Positions 8,202-16,326 of a stretch of 64,000 nucleotides of DNA are shown here, in pieces. This DNA is from CAZMZW01 sp964571135 (lineage in GTDB: Bacteria; Chloroflexota; Anaerolineae; Anaerolineales; Anaerolineaceae), in contig CAZMZW010000001.1 of assembly GCA_964571135.1 (NCBI GenBank), positions 248,001 through 312,000 of the forward strand, in the 5' to 3' direction. The stretch's first letter is position 1; each line of letters begins with the position of its first letter. The position numbers were made by a program, and so were the translations under genes. The notes beneath the pieces are model-generated. The model had not been told where the DNA came from, searched no databases, and was given only the letters and a program-made list of their open reading frames with translations.

Positions 8202-8795
8202 TTGAAAACATCCAGATTATTTTTTGAACATTTGGCAGCCGAATGGGACGATCGCCAGCCGCCTGAACGCCAAAATAAATTGGATAGCCTTTTGTCCCGT
8301 TTTGATGCATACATTCAAAAAGCAGATCTGGTTTTGGAAGTCGGAACAGGTACTGGCGGGCTGCTTCCAATATTAAAAAAGCGATATATCCGACCTGAAT
8401 TTATCCAGATCGACTTTGCCAATGCTATGCTGTTGCGTGCGCAAAAAAACCACAATGGCGATCAGCTGGTACAGGCAGACGCGCACAAACTCCCATTTTC
8501 AAACAAGACATTTTCAGCCGTGATCTGCCATAACAGTTTCCCGCATTTTAAAGAAAAGATGATTGTATTAAAAGGAATGCGGTTTGTGCTTCAACCGGGT
8601 GGAGTGCTTCTCATTCTGCATGAACATAGCCGGGAAAAAGTAAATTACATTCACCAGCATGCGCTTGCGGTTGAGATTCATCAAGATTTGCTTCCTGGTA
8701 AAGAGCAAATGAAGAAATTATTGCAGCAGGCAGGTTTTACGGTAGTGGTCATTGAGGATAATGAAGATCATTACGCTGTGTGTGCAAGAACGTAA
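8202..8795 (+). CDS. Class I SAM-dependent methyltransferase
   Basis: A 197-residue methyltransferase of the Methyltransf_11 type. The SAM site is LVLEVGTGTGGLLPIL (motif I), followed by acidic IQIDFANAML, then QADAHKLPF and the post-motif FVLQPGGVLLI. The start appears to be TTG at 8202, because no ATG or GTG is available before the conserved region; only a weak AAGG precedes it. The substrate is unknown. It stands alone between a divergent membrane protein and the convergent rubrerythrin, sharing a terminator with the latter. Confidence 0.85.
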   Translation: MKTSRLFFEHLAAEWDDRQPPERQNKLDSLLSRFDAYIQKADLVLEVGTGTGGLLPILKKRYIRPEFIQIDFANAMLLRAQKNHNGDQLVQADAHKLPFSNKTFSAVICHNSFPHFKEKMIVLKGMRFVLQPGGVLLILHEHSREKVNYIHQHALAVEIHQDLLPGKEQMKKLLQQAGFTVVVIEDNEDHYAVCART

Positions 8796-8814
8796 GAAAA
8801 AATACTTCTAAAAT

Positions 8815-8851
8815 AAAAAGAACCAGAGCTATTTCTTTTCTGGTTCTTTTT
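8815..8851. terminator. Bidirectional intrinsic terminator
   Basis: Arms 8815-8827 and 8839-8851 are perfect 13-base complements starting with AAAAAG and ending with CTTTTT, so each strand has a T-run. It lies between the convergent methyltransferase and rubrerythrin genes and can serve both. Confidence 0.88.
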
Positions 8852-8870
8852 ATTAACGCCTTGATGAAAT

Positions 8871-9368
8871 TTATTTGACAAGCATGAATCGTTCTTTAGG
8901 TGTGTTACAAATCGGGCATTTATCCGGTGCGTTACGGGCATGGGTGAATCCGCATACCGGGCAGACATAAAAGTCATACGATTCACTTTCCTTACCAATG
9001 GACCCCAACGCTTCAATGTATAAAGCCTCATGAATTTTTTCCACATCCAGGGCGTAACTGAAGGTGCGGATTGCCCTTTTGTCGTTTTCAGCGGTAGCGT
9101 CGGCAAGAAAATCCGGGTACATGGTCATTGCCTCGTAATGTTCTCCACCAATTGCCGCTTTCAGATTCTCTTCTGTGGATTTGACTTCATCCATAGCGAT
9201 GAAATGATTCAAGGCATGCACAGTTTCCGCTTCAGCTGCTGCACGGAAGAGGCGGGCGATTTGGGGATGTCCTTCTTGATCTGCCTTTTTGGCAAACGCC
9301 AGATATTTTCGGTTTGCCTGCGATTCACCTGCAAAAGCGGCTTTTAGATCTTCCATTGATTTTGACAT
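8871..9368 (-). CDS. rbr: Rubrerythrin
   Basis: A 165-residue non-haem iron protein that reduces hydrogen peroxide in anaerobes and microaerophiles. The N-terminal ferritin-like domain carries the diiron-site pattern (AFAGESQANRKYLAFA, AEAETVHALNH, GEHYEAMTMYP, EKIHEALY). The C-terminal rubredoxin domain has CPVCG and CPICN. Length is close to the usual 165-195 residues, on the short side. GGAGG lies about eight bases before ATG. An inverted repeat in the upstream AT-rich stretch (9400-9433) may be an operator. Its presence supports an anaerobic or low-oxygen lifestyle. Confidence 0.95.
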   Translation of the reverse strand: MSKSMEDLKAAFAGESQANRKYLAFAKKADQEGHPQIARLFRAAAEAETVHALNHFIAMDEVKSTEENLKAAIGGEHYEAMTMYPDFLADATAENDKRAIRTFSYALDVEKIHEALYIEALGSIGKESESYDFYVCPVCGFTHARNAPDKCPICNTPKERFMLVK

Positions 9369-9399
9369 AATTAACCTCCAGAAAGTATCTTTTGATCTT

Positions 9400-9433
9400 G
9401 AAATAGATTTGATTCTATATTCTATTCTATTTC
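9400..9433. promoter_or_regulatory. Inverted repeat upstream of rubrerythrin
   Basis: GAAATAGA (9400-9407) and TCTATTTC (9426-9433) are inverted copies, and TTCTAT is repeated three times between them. The element sits 32-65 bases upstream of the rubrerythrin start. It could bind a peroxide or metal regulator, but no known consensus is matched convincingly. Confidence 0.3.
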
Positions 9434-9595
9434 ATCAGCCAGGATAATAAAGACAAAAAGCATTACTGATTGAATATTTGGATTGAGCCATTCAGGAGTA
9501 GTGTAGAATCATAATAGCGTGCTCAATTCTTGATTATAGCTAAAATGATTGGAAATGATATTAATTATCAAATAGAATGACATTTCGAATATCCT

Positions 9596-11851
9596 ATGAA
9601 GAAAAAGAATCGAAAAATCACTTTTTCTGCTAATCTTATCGGAATAAGTATCGTTTTTGCAATCCTTTCTTACACACTAATTCAATTATTTTATAAAGGG
9701 GAAGAATGGATAATCGTTGGATCTCCAAATTTTAGTCCATTTCAGATCATCGTTGATACCCTTAAACTTCACTGGCTTTCGTTTCTATTGTGGAACGGAT
9801 TAATCGTGTTTTCTGCGGCCATCATCCGGAAAGGTTTTCAAAGATATTCCGCCAATGAGGAAAAATTAAGATATGTTTTGAATTCGGCTGTTGATGGTAT
9901 TATTCTGATCGATGAAAAAGGGGAAATTAGAGATACAAATCCTGCGACCGGGAAAATATTTGGATATTCTGAATCGGAATTGGTGGGACAAAATGTTTCA
10001 GTATTGATGCCTGAACCATATAAAAAAGAACATTCCGGATATATTAAGAATTATTTACGGACCGGAAAGGCCAAGGTGATTGGGATTGGTCGTGAAACAG
10101 TTGGAATAAATAAAAATGGTCAAATCTTTCCCATCGATCTTGCAGTAAGTGAAGTGGTTTTTAACCACCGGCGATTATTTACCGGAATCGTGCGTGATAT
10201 TACATCCCGTAAACGGCTTGAAAATAAATTAGAAATTCAATATTACCGGCAGACTGCATTATCGGAATTTGACCTTGCAATCAATCAAACACATGAACTT
10301 CAGAGTATGGTCAATCATGTGGTTCGGGCGGTGAGGGACTTTCTCCCGGCAGATGCTGGCGCATGCGTCCTGATCTGGAAAAATAATGAAGAAATCCCCC
10401 ATGTTTGTTCCATCAACCTGGGATCCATTGAGAAAAGCGAAGCATTAAAACAGATCCTTTTTGGTGCAAAACATTATCAGGAAGTTGTTAAGAAATGCAA
10501 ACCCTTAATTGTGGAAGAAATTAAAGCCGGCAGATCAACTTTGCATAAATTGTTGCTTGAAAATGAAGTTCATTCATATGCCGAGATTCCTTTATGTACT
10601 GAAAAAAAGGTTTTGGGTGTTTTATACGCATTTCATAAACAAAATAGAAAGTTATTAAAGGCAGATCTTGATTATTTGTTGGCTCTTGCAAACCGTGCGG
10701 CAATATCCATTGTAAAAGTCAATCTTTATGAAGATTTGAGGGTGACCAATCGATTACTACAAAATCAGAAAGGAGAATTACAGGCTTTATTGGATTCAAC
10801 GGGAGGCGCAATTGCCCTGATTTCCCCTGAAATGCAATTCATCACCTTGAATCAGAAATTTGCAGAAACCTTTGGAATTGACCCTGAAGAGATCAATTCA
10901 TATCAACTACAGACGTTTGTATCACAGGCAAAGAACCTATTTAAAGACCCTGAGGCCGTCATTTCCCGAATTTACGATACGGTCAACAATGCACCCCAAA
11001 AATTCTCAGATTTATTTACCCAGATCTGGCCTGTCCGAAGAGAGTTGGGCTTATTTTCCAAGACAGTTCGAGCTGCCAGCGGAGAATATCTTGGCCGGCT
11101 ATTCGTTTTTCGGGATGTAACCCATGAACGCGAAGTGGATCGAATGAAATCCGAATTCGTTTCGATGGTTTCCCATGAGCTGCGCACTCCGCTTACCTCC
11201 ATCCACGGTTCTTTAGGGTTGATCAATGGCGGGGTTACGGGTGATCTATCCGAGCAGACAAAAACGCTGATTGAAATTGCGTATAAGAATAGCGAAAGGC
11301 TCATTCGGCTGATCAATGACATTTTAGATATTGAAAAAGCAGAATCCGGGAAGATGGTTTTTGATAATAAGGTGATCGATCTCATTCCAATCATTAAACA
11401 GGCTATTCAATTTAACACCGCATACAGCGATCAGTATGGAGTCAGGCTGCAAATCACTGATTCCATTCCTGAAGCATGGGTTTTTGCGGATAGTGACCGT
11501 CTAATGCAGGTATTGACTAATTTGCTTTCCAATGCAGCTAAATTCTCACCTAGTGAAGGCAAGGTTGAAATTTCGGTTACCCGTCGGAGCCACTTTTTCA
11601 AAATTACCATCACAGATCATGGCTTGGGAATTCCAAAAGAGTTCCGCAAGCGAATATTCCAAAGATTTGCCCAGGGGGATGCTTCCACAACCCGTAGAAA
11701 GGGAGGAACCGGCTTGGGTTTAAGCATCAGCAAGGCGATCATTGAGAAACTGAATGGCAAAATTGGGTATATAAGTAAAGAAAATATGGGAACAACTTTT
11801 TTCTTTACCCTGCCTGAATGGATAGATAAGAAGGAAAAAGGTACCCTATGA
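9596..11851 (+). CDS. Membrane sensor histidine kinase, PAS-GAF-PAS-HisKA-HATPase
   Basis: A 751-residue sensor kinase. Two membrane helices lie near residues 11-31 and 60-77. A PAS domain follows (about 88-205, FGYSESELVGQNVSVLMPEP), then a GAF domain (about 225-375), a second PAS domain (about 390-505) and the dimerisation domain with phospho-acceptor His527 in MVSHELRTPLTSIHGS. The ATPase domain has the N box LTNLLSNAAKFSP, the G1 box DHGLGIP and the G2 box GGTGLGLSIS. The ATG at 9596 has no good ribosome site. Its stop overlaps the next gene (ATGA), a receiver protein, followed by an Hpt protein, so it probably feeds a multistep phosphorelay. The signal is unknown; the PAS and GAF domains could sense redox or a small ligand. 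Confidence 0.95.
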   Translation: MKKKNRKITFSANLIGISIVFAILSYTLIQLFYKGEEWIIVGSPNFSPFQIIVDTLKLHWLSFLLWNGLIVFSAAIIRKGFQRYSANEEKLRYVLNSAVDGIILIDEKGEIRDTNPATGKIFGYSESELVGQNVSVLMPEPYKKEHSGYIKNYLRTGKAKVIGIGRETVGINKNGQIFPIDLAVSEVVFNHRRLFTGIVRDITSRKRLENKLEIQYYRQTALSEFDLAINQTHELQSMVNHVVRAVRDFLPADAGACVLIWKNNEEIPHVCSINLGSIEKSEALKQILFGAKHYQEVVKKCKPLIVEEIKAGRSTLHKLLLENEVHSYAEIPLCTEKKVLGVLYAFHKQNRKLLKADLDYLLALANRAAISIVKVNLYEDLRVTNRLLQNQKGELQALLDSTGGAIALISPEMQFITLNQKFAETFGIDPEEINSYQLQTFVSQAKNLFKDPEAVISRIYDTVNNAPQKFSDLFTQIWPVRRELGLFSKTVRAASGEYLGRLFVFRDVTHEREVDRMKSEFVSMVSHELRTPLTSIHGSLGLINGGVTGDLSEQTKTLIEIAYKNSERLIRLINDILDIEKAESGKMVFDNKVIDLIPIIKQAIQFNTAYSDQYGVRLQITDSIPEAWVFADSDRLMQVLTNLLSNAAKFSPSEGKVEISVTRRSHFFKITITDHGLGIPKEFRKRIFQRFAQGDASTTRRKGGTGLGLSISKAIIEKLNGKIGYISKENMGTTFFFTLPEWIDKKEKGTL

Positions 11852-12258
11852 ATAATGAGAACAAATCAATCCCGCTATTAAACAAAATTATTCTGGTCGA
11901 AGATGAGCCTGATATCCAGACAGTGGCGAAAATTGCATTGGAAACCTTGGGGAAATTCGCCGTCCAGGTTTATGGCTCAGGGAGTCAGGTCATTCAACAG
12001 GCTGATTCTTTATCGGCAGACCTGATCCTGTTGGATGTGATGATGCCGGATATGGATGGGATAAGTGTTCTGGAAAAACTAAGAACGATCCCCCATGCTG
12101 CAAAGATACCTGTAATCTTTATGACTGCTAAAGTCTCGCCGTCGGAAATCATCACCTATAAGAATTACGGAGCGATTGGTGTGATTGCCAAACCCTTTGA
12201 TCCGATGTCGCTTGCTGATACGGTAAGAAAGATATGGAGGGAGAGTTATGGTGGATGA
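11848..12258 (+). CDS. Stand-alone receiver (CheY-like) response regulator
   Basis: A 136-residue protein made of one receiver domain and no output domain. Acidic pocket VEDEPD (residues 17-22), phospho-acceptor Asp63 in LLDVMMPD, the Thr of FMTAK and the Lys of AKPF are all present. The start overlaps the kinase stop by four bases and its own end overlaps the Hpt gene by eleven. As a single-domain receiver between a kinase and an Hpt protein it fits the middle step of a His-Asp-His-Asp relay, passing phosphate to Hpt His55. Confidence 0.95.
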   Translation: MNNENKSIPLLNKIILVEDEPDIQTVAKIALETLGKFAVQVYGSGSQVIQQADSLSADLILLDVMMPDMDGISVLEKLRTIPHAAKIPVIFMTAKVSPSEIITYKNYGAIGVIAKPFDPMSLADTVRKIWRESYGG

Positions 12259-12592
12259 CCTTGATCTTCTAAAAGAAAAGATGAATCAGCTTAAGAAAGA
12301 ATATAAGCAGAATTTACCTTCCAAAACTGATCAAATTATTAAGCAATGGCTTTCCTTGAGCAATGGAAATTGGGAGACCGGCCTATTTAATGACTTGCTC
12401 AATTCCGTTCATAAACTGGCAGGGTCCGGCGGCGTTTTTGGTTTTTCGAATGTGAGTGACGCTGCCCAGAAAATTGAAATTTGCTTGCGAGAATTTTCCG
12501 GAACGAAAGAGCAGATGAATTCCGACTTAAAGAATACGATCGATTCTTATTTTGATGATTTGAAAAAGGCAATTAATTCATGTAATGAATAA
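12248..12592 (+). CDS. Hpt (histidine phosphotransfer) protein
   Basis: A 114-residue, mostly helical protein with the Hpt signature VHKLAGSGGVFGF; His55 is the predicted phospho-acceptor. The ATG at 12248 lies inside the end of the receiver gene with GGAGGGAGAG upstream, so translation is coupled. Hpt proteins shuttle phosphate between two receiver domains. The nearest second receiver is the N-terminal domain of the glycosyltransferase fusion 64 bases downstream, which makes that fusion its likely target (inference). Confidence 0.92.
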   Translation: MVDDLDLLKEKMNQLKKEYKQNLPSKTDQIIKQWLSLSNGNWETGLFNDLLNSVHKLAGSGGVFGFSNVSDAAQKIEICLREFSGTKEQMNSDLKNTIDSYFDDLKKAINSCNE

Positions 12593-12656
12593 TTCTTGTA
12601 TAGTCTGATGAGCATAGTGAAATACACTTTTCTTGACAATTGTTCAGGAGGTTTAA

Positions 12657-14957
12657 ATGAATAAAAGCAATAATCTGGTTCAGGGTTCAATTCTCGTGGT
12701 AGATGATGATCAATCCATCCTTCAATTTGTTTCACTTTCGCTGCAAAATGAAGGTTATGATGTGACGACTGCCTCAAATGGCAAAGAAGCATTACAAAAA
12801 ATTGATGAAGCCGTACCGGATCTTATCGTGTCAGATCTAATGATGCCAGAAATGGATGGATTGACGCTGCTGAGGACCCTCCGCTCAGAAAAGATCACAA
12901 GATCCATTCCGATAATTCTTTTAACAACACTCGGTTCCACAAAGGATATAGTAACCGGTTTGAATCTGGGTGCAGATGATTACCTACCCAAACCCTTTAA
13001 AATTGAAGAATTATTGGCCCGAGTGCAATCCAAGATCGAACGCCCGCCTGTACCATTGGAAGACCTTTCCCAGGATCGGCAGACTGGCTTGCTCAGTGAG
13101 CAGATGTTTAATGAAGAAGCGTCCCGAGAGATTTCACGGTCTTCGCGCGGCGGCAATCAAGGATGCCTGGCATTTCTCTATATCAATGAACTGCCGCGGT
13201 TAATGGATCGATTGGGCATCCGGGCTGAACGTTCGGTTGCAAAGCAGATCTCCGAAATAATTGAAACTGAGCGAAGTTCGCTTGAAATTATCGGACATGA
13301 TGCCGAAGGCAGGTTTTTGATCTTGCTGCCTGAAATGGATTTCATCTCTGCAAATAAGCGCTTAAAAAGTATATTAAGGAATGTGGCTGATTACCATTTT
13401 GTGGCTCAGGGAGAACAATTACGCCTGACCCCAACCATTGGATTCTACATTTTCAAAAGCGGGGATACGTATGAGGAAGCGCGGAATAAAGCATTAATTT
13501 CGCTGGAATATTCCGAATCCCAATTAGACCTGGAACCCAAAGGATATGACGAAAAAGTCCAGAGGTTTGAAGAAAAGAAGATCGCTGCACAGGCTCAGCA
13601 AAAAATTTCCTCTTGGGTAGCATTTAAACTAAACTTGCGTACCCCATTACAAGTCGTGTTCACCTTGTTTCTCTCACTTGTGGTACCTTATTTTGTTTAT
13701 TATTCAATGGATAAATATGTTGTCGATATTTCCAGATTCATGTACATTCTTGTGGTGATCGCATTATTAACGACCGGAATAATGATCTGGGTTGAAGGTT
13801 TCTTTGCGATGAAAAGAAAAGATCCACCGGAAGAACCCGGCAAACCGTATCCGCCCGCCAGTGCGATTATTGCGGCATATTTGCCCAATGAAGCCATGAC
13901 CATTGTTGAAACCATCCAATCCTTTCTACGGATTGAGTATCCGGCTCCTATGCAAATTATCCTGGCATATAACACCCCGCGCGATATGCCCATTGAAAAT
14001 GTATTTAAAGAAATAGCAAGCCTTGATCCGCGCTTTGTCCCTCTGCGGGTGGAGGGCAGTGAATCAAAATCACAAAATGTCAATGCGGCAATTGGTAAAG
14101 TAACCGGAGAATTTGTGGGGATCTTTGATGCAGACCATCATCCTCAGCCCGACTCGTTTACCCGTGCCTGGAGATGGCTTTCACGGGACAGTGAAATTGT
14201 CCAGGGACATTGCCAGGTTCGTAATGGGGATACTTCTTGGGTGGCACGCATGGTGGCGGTGGAATTTGAAGCTATTTACGCAGTCAGTCATCCCGGCCGA
14301 ACCCGGTTGTATGGGTTTGGCATCTTTGGTGGCTCCAACGGTTATTGGAAAACAGATTTATTACGCAAGACAAGGATGCATGGATTCATGCTAACCGAGG
14401 ATATTGATTCTTCCATGCGTGTGACAGAAAATGGGAATACCATTGCTACGGATCCCTACCTGGTCTCACGTGAGTTGGCGCCGGGCACGATCAAGGCTTT
14501 GTGGAACCAGAGAATGCGCTGGGCTCAAGGTTGGTTCCAGGTTTCTCGCGAACATTTCTTATATGCGATCCGTTCTAAAAAATTGAATTTGCGACAGAAA
14601 ATTGGCGCGGTTTATCTGTTGGGTTGGCGTGAAGTGTATCCCTGGTTATCTGTTCAAATGTTCCCGATCATTGCTTTTTGGATTGTGAAGTATGGAGGGA
14701 TAAATAAAATTGATTGGCTGGTGCCAGTATTTGTACTGACAACCATTTTTACATTGAGCGTTGGCCCTGGGCAAACATTCCTTTCTTACCGAATGGGGGC
14801 TGAGGAAATTAGGAAAAATAAAGGCTGGTATTTCTCCTATTTGATCCTTGCCTCAATATTTTATACAGAGTTCAAAAATATTATCGCCAGGGTGGCGCAG
14901 GTAAAAGAAATTATGGGAGAGAGAAGCTGGCGGATCACGCCCCGCGAAAAAAGCTAG
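12657..14957 (+). CDS. Fusion: receiver + degenerate GGDEF + membrane family-2 glycosyltransferase
   Basis: A 766-residue fusion. Residues 10-130 are a receiver with acidic VVDDDQS, phospho-acceptor Asp60 in VSDLMMPEMDG and LPKPF. Residues 140-285 have a GGDEF-like layout (QTGLLSEQMF at the start, LTPTIGFYIF near the end), but the signature GGDEF is replaced by AEGRF at 216-220, so no diguanylate cyclase activity is expected. Two membrane helices follow (about 335-385). A processive family-2 glycosyltransferase comes next, with DAD at 491-493, TED at 580-582 and QRMRW at 618-622, then further helices. These are the catalytic motifs of cellulose and hyaluronan synthases. GGAGG precedes the ATG. 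It lies directly after the kinase, receiver and Hpt genes, so phosphorylation probably controls polysaccharide synthesis. The sugar is unknown. Confidence 0.93.
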   Translation: MNKSNNLVQGSILVVDDDQSILQFVSLSLQNEGYDVTTASNGKEALQKIDEAVPDLIVSDLMMPEMDGLTLLRTLRSEKITRSIPIILLTTLGSTKDIVTGLNLGADDYLPKPFKIEELLARVQSKIERPPVPLEDLSQDRQTGLLSEQMFNEEASREISRSSRGGNQGCLAFLYINELPRLMDRLGIRAERSVAKQISEIIETERSSLEIIGHDAEGRFLILLPEMDFISANKRLKSILRNVADYHFVAQGEQLRLTPTIGFYIFKSGDTYEEARNKALISLEYSESQLDLEPKGYDEKVQRFEEKKIAAQAQQKISSWVAFKLNLRTPLQVVFTLFLSLVVPYFVYYSMDKYVVDISRFMYILVVIALLTTGIMIWVEGFFAMKRKDPPEEPGKPYPPASAIIAAYLPNEAMTIVETIQSFLRIEYPAPMQIILAYNTPRDMPIENVFKEIASLDPRFVPLRVEGSESKSQNVNAAIGKVTGEFVGIFDADHHPQPDSFTRAWRWLSRDSEIVQGHCQVRNGDTSWVARMVAVEFEAIYAVSHPGRTRLYGFGIFGGSNGYWKTDLLRKTRMHGFMLTEDIDSSMRVTENGNTIATDPYLVSRELAPGTIKALWNQRMRWAQGWFQVSREHFLYAIRSKKLNLRQKIGAVYLLGWREVYPWLSVQMFPIIAFWIVKYGGINKIDWLVPVFVLTTIFTLSVGPGQTFLSYRMGAEEIRKNKGWYFSYLILASIFYTEFKNIIARVAQVKEIMGERSWRITPREKS

Positions 14958-15030
14958 ACCCTGGACTGTAATAATAACAACTTAAAAGGAGTATTTTATT
15001 TGTAATCAGAAAGAATAGGAAAATTTGGTT

Positions 15031-16293
15031 ATGTCAAAAACTCTTTCCCCTTATCTTTTACTGGTTATCATCATTCTGCTCTCAGGATGCATAGGTTCAA
15101 CAGCCGTTCCCCAGGGCAACAATGCAACTCCTCCAACAGTAATAATTAAGACTGGCATTCCACAAATCACTATCACCAATACTCCTGAAAAAACGTCGAT
15201 ATCAACCCCCTTTCCAATCCCAGCCCAAATACATACCATTGTCTTAACCAATTTGCCGATCAATCAGACATCATTCAATCTTGAAGTGATTGCCGGGGGG
15301 CTCTTCGTTCCCTGGAGTATCCTGTTTACAGGAACCGATCGTCTCTTGATTTCAGAAAGAAACGGCTCCATTCGCGAGATCATTGGCAAGCAGCTCAATC
15401 CAAAACCCCTGATAACCTTTTCTGCGGTCACTGTTCAACAGGAGGCAGGTCTGTTGGGTTTGGCATTGGACCCTGATTATAAAAATAATCAATTCCTGTA
15501 TGCCTGCTATACCACTACGAAAAATGGCGCAATGGTCAACCGCGTGGTGAAACTTAAAGACCTTGGAACATCCATTGTGGAGGTTGGGATCATTATCGAT
15601 GATGTTCCAGCATCATATAACCATGCAGGGGGGCGGATCCATTTTGGGCCGGATGGTAAACTCTACCTTTCCGCAGGCGATGCCCTTCAAAAAAATCTGG
15701 CCCAGGACCTCAGCTCACTAGCTGGTAAGGTATTGCGGTACAACCCGGATGGTTCTATTCCTGAAGAAAATCCGTTTAAAAATTCCCCAGTTTTTACCTA
15801 TGGCAATCGCAACTCCCAGGGATTTGATTGGAACCCGGTAAATCATTTTTTGTATGAGACCGAGCATGGGCCGACAGGATTTGATGGTCCGCCCGGCGGC
15901 GATGAAATCAATCTCATACAGCCGGGAGGCAATTATGGCTGGCCGCTGGTCTCACACACCCAAAAAAGAGACGGCACAATTTCACCGCTGGTGGAATTTA
16001 CCCCGGCAGTTGCCCCTGGATCGGGGATGTTTTATCGATCCAGCTTGTTTCCGCAATTCACCAACAGCTTTTTCTTTGGAGGGCTGGAGGGTGCGGATAT
16101 TTATCGTTTGGTATTTTCGACCACCAATCCTTACGAGATCACCCTGATCGATAAATTGAATCTTAATGTTGGCCGTGTGCGGGATGTGGTGGAGGCACCA
16201 GATGGGTCAATTTACTTCACCACCAGCAATCGTGATGGTCGCGGAACGCTAAAGGCAGGGGATGATAAAGTATACCGGATCACTCCCAAATAG
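15031..16293 (+). CDS. Secreted PQQ-type sugar dehydrogenase lipoprotein (GSDH family)
   Basis: A 420-residue lipoprotein. The signal ends in the lipobox LLSGC near residue 20, followed by a long Thr/Pro-rich linker. The rest is a six-bladed propeller of the glucose/sorbosone dehydrogenase family: AGLLGLALDPDY, HAGGRIHFGPDGKLYLSAGD, LAGKVLRYNPDG, YGNRNSQGFDWNP and EHGPTGFDGPPGGDEIN. Characterised members oxidise aldoses with PQQ and Ca2+, but many homologues have unknown substrates. ATG 15031 is chosen, with AGGA about ten bases upstream. It follows the glycosyltransferase fusion by 73 bases in the same direction, so it could modify an extracellular glycan (inference). Confidence 0.88.
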   Translation: MSKTLSPYLLLVIIILLSGCIGSTAVPQGNNATPPTVIIKTGIPQITITNTPEKTSISTPFPIPAQIHTIVLTNLPINQTSFNLEVIAGGLFVPWSILFTGTDRLLISERNGSIREIIGKQLNPKPLITFSAVTVQQEAGLLGLALDPDYKNNQFLYACYTTTKNGAMVNRVVKLKDLGTSIVEVGIIIDDVPASYNHAGGRIHFGPDGKLYLSAGDALQKNLAQDLSSLAGKVLRYNPDGSIPEENPFKNSPVFTYGNRNSQGFDWNPVNHFLYETEHGPTGFDGPPGGDEINLIQPGGNYGWPLVSHTQKRDGTISPLVEFTPAVAPGSGMFYRSSLFPQFTNSFFFGGLEGADIYRLVFSTTNPYEITLIDKLNLNVGRVRDVVEAPDGSIYFTTSNRDGRGTLKAGDDKVYRITPK

Positions 16294-16326
16294 ATAAAAA
16301 ACTAAGAATCGGGGCCTTATCCTGGG

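Noticed and set aside
5625..8851. Similar terminators at 5625 and 8815 as copies of a mobile element
   Set aside because: Only the stem bases ending in AAAAAGAA/TTCTTTTT are alike, loops and flanks differ; convergent terminator sequence is enough.
12657..14957. Active diguanylate cyclase
   Set aside because: The GGDEF signature is AEGRF, which lacks the catalytic acid and glycine residues.
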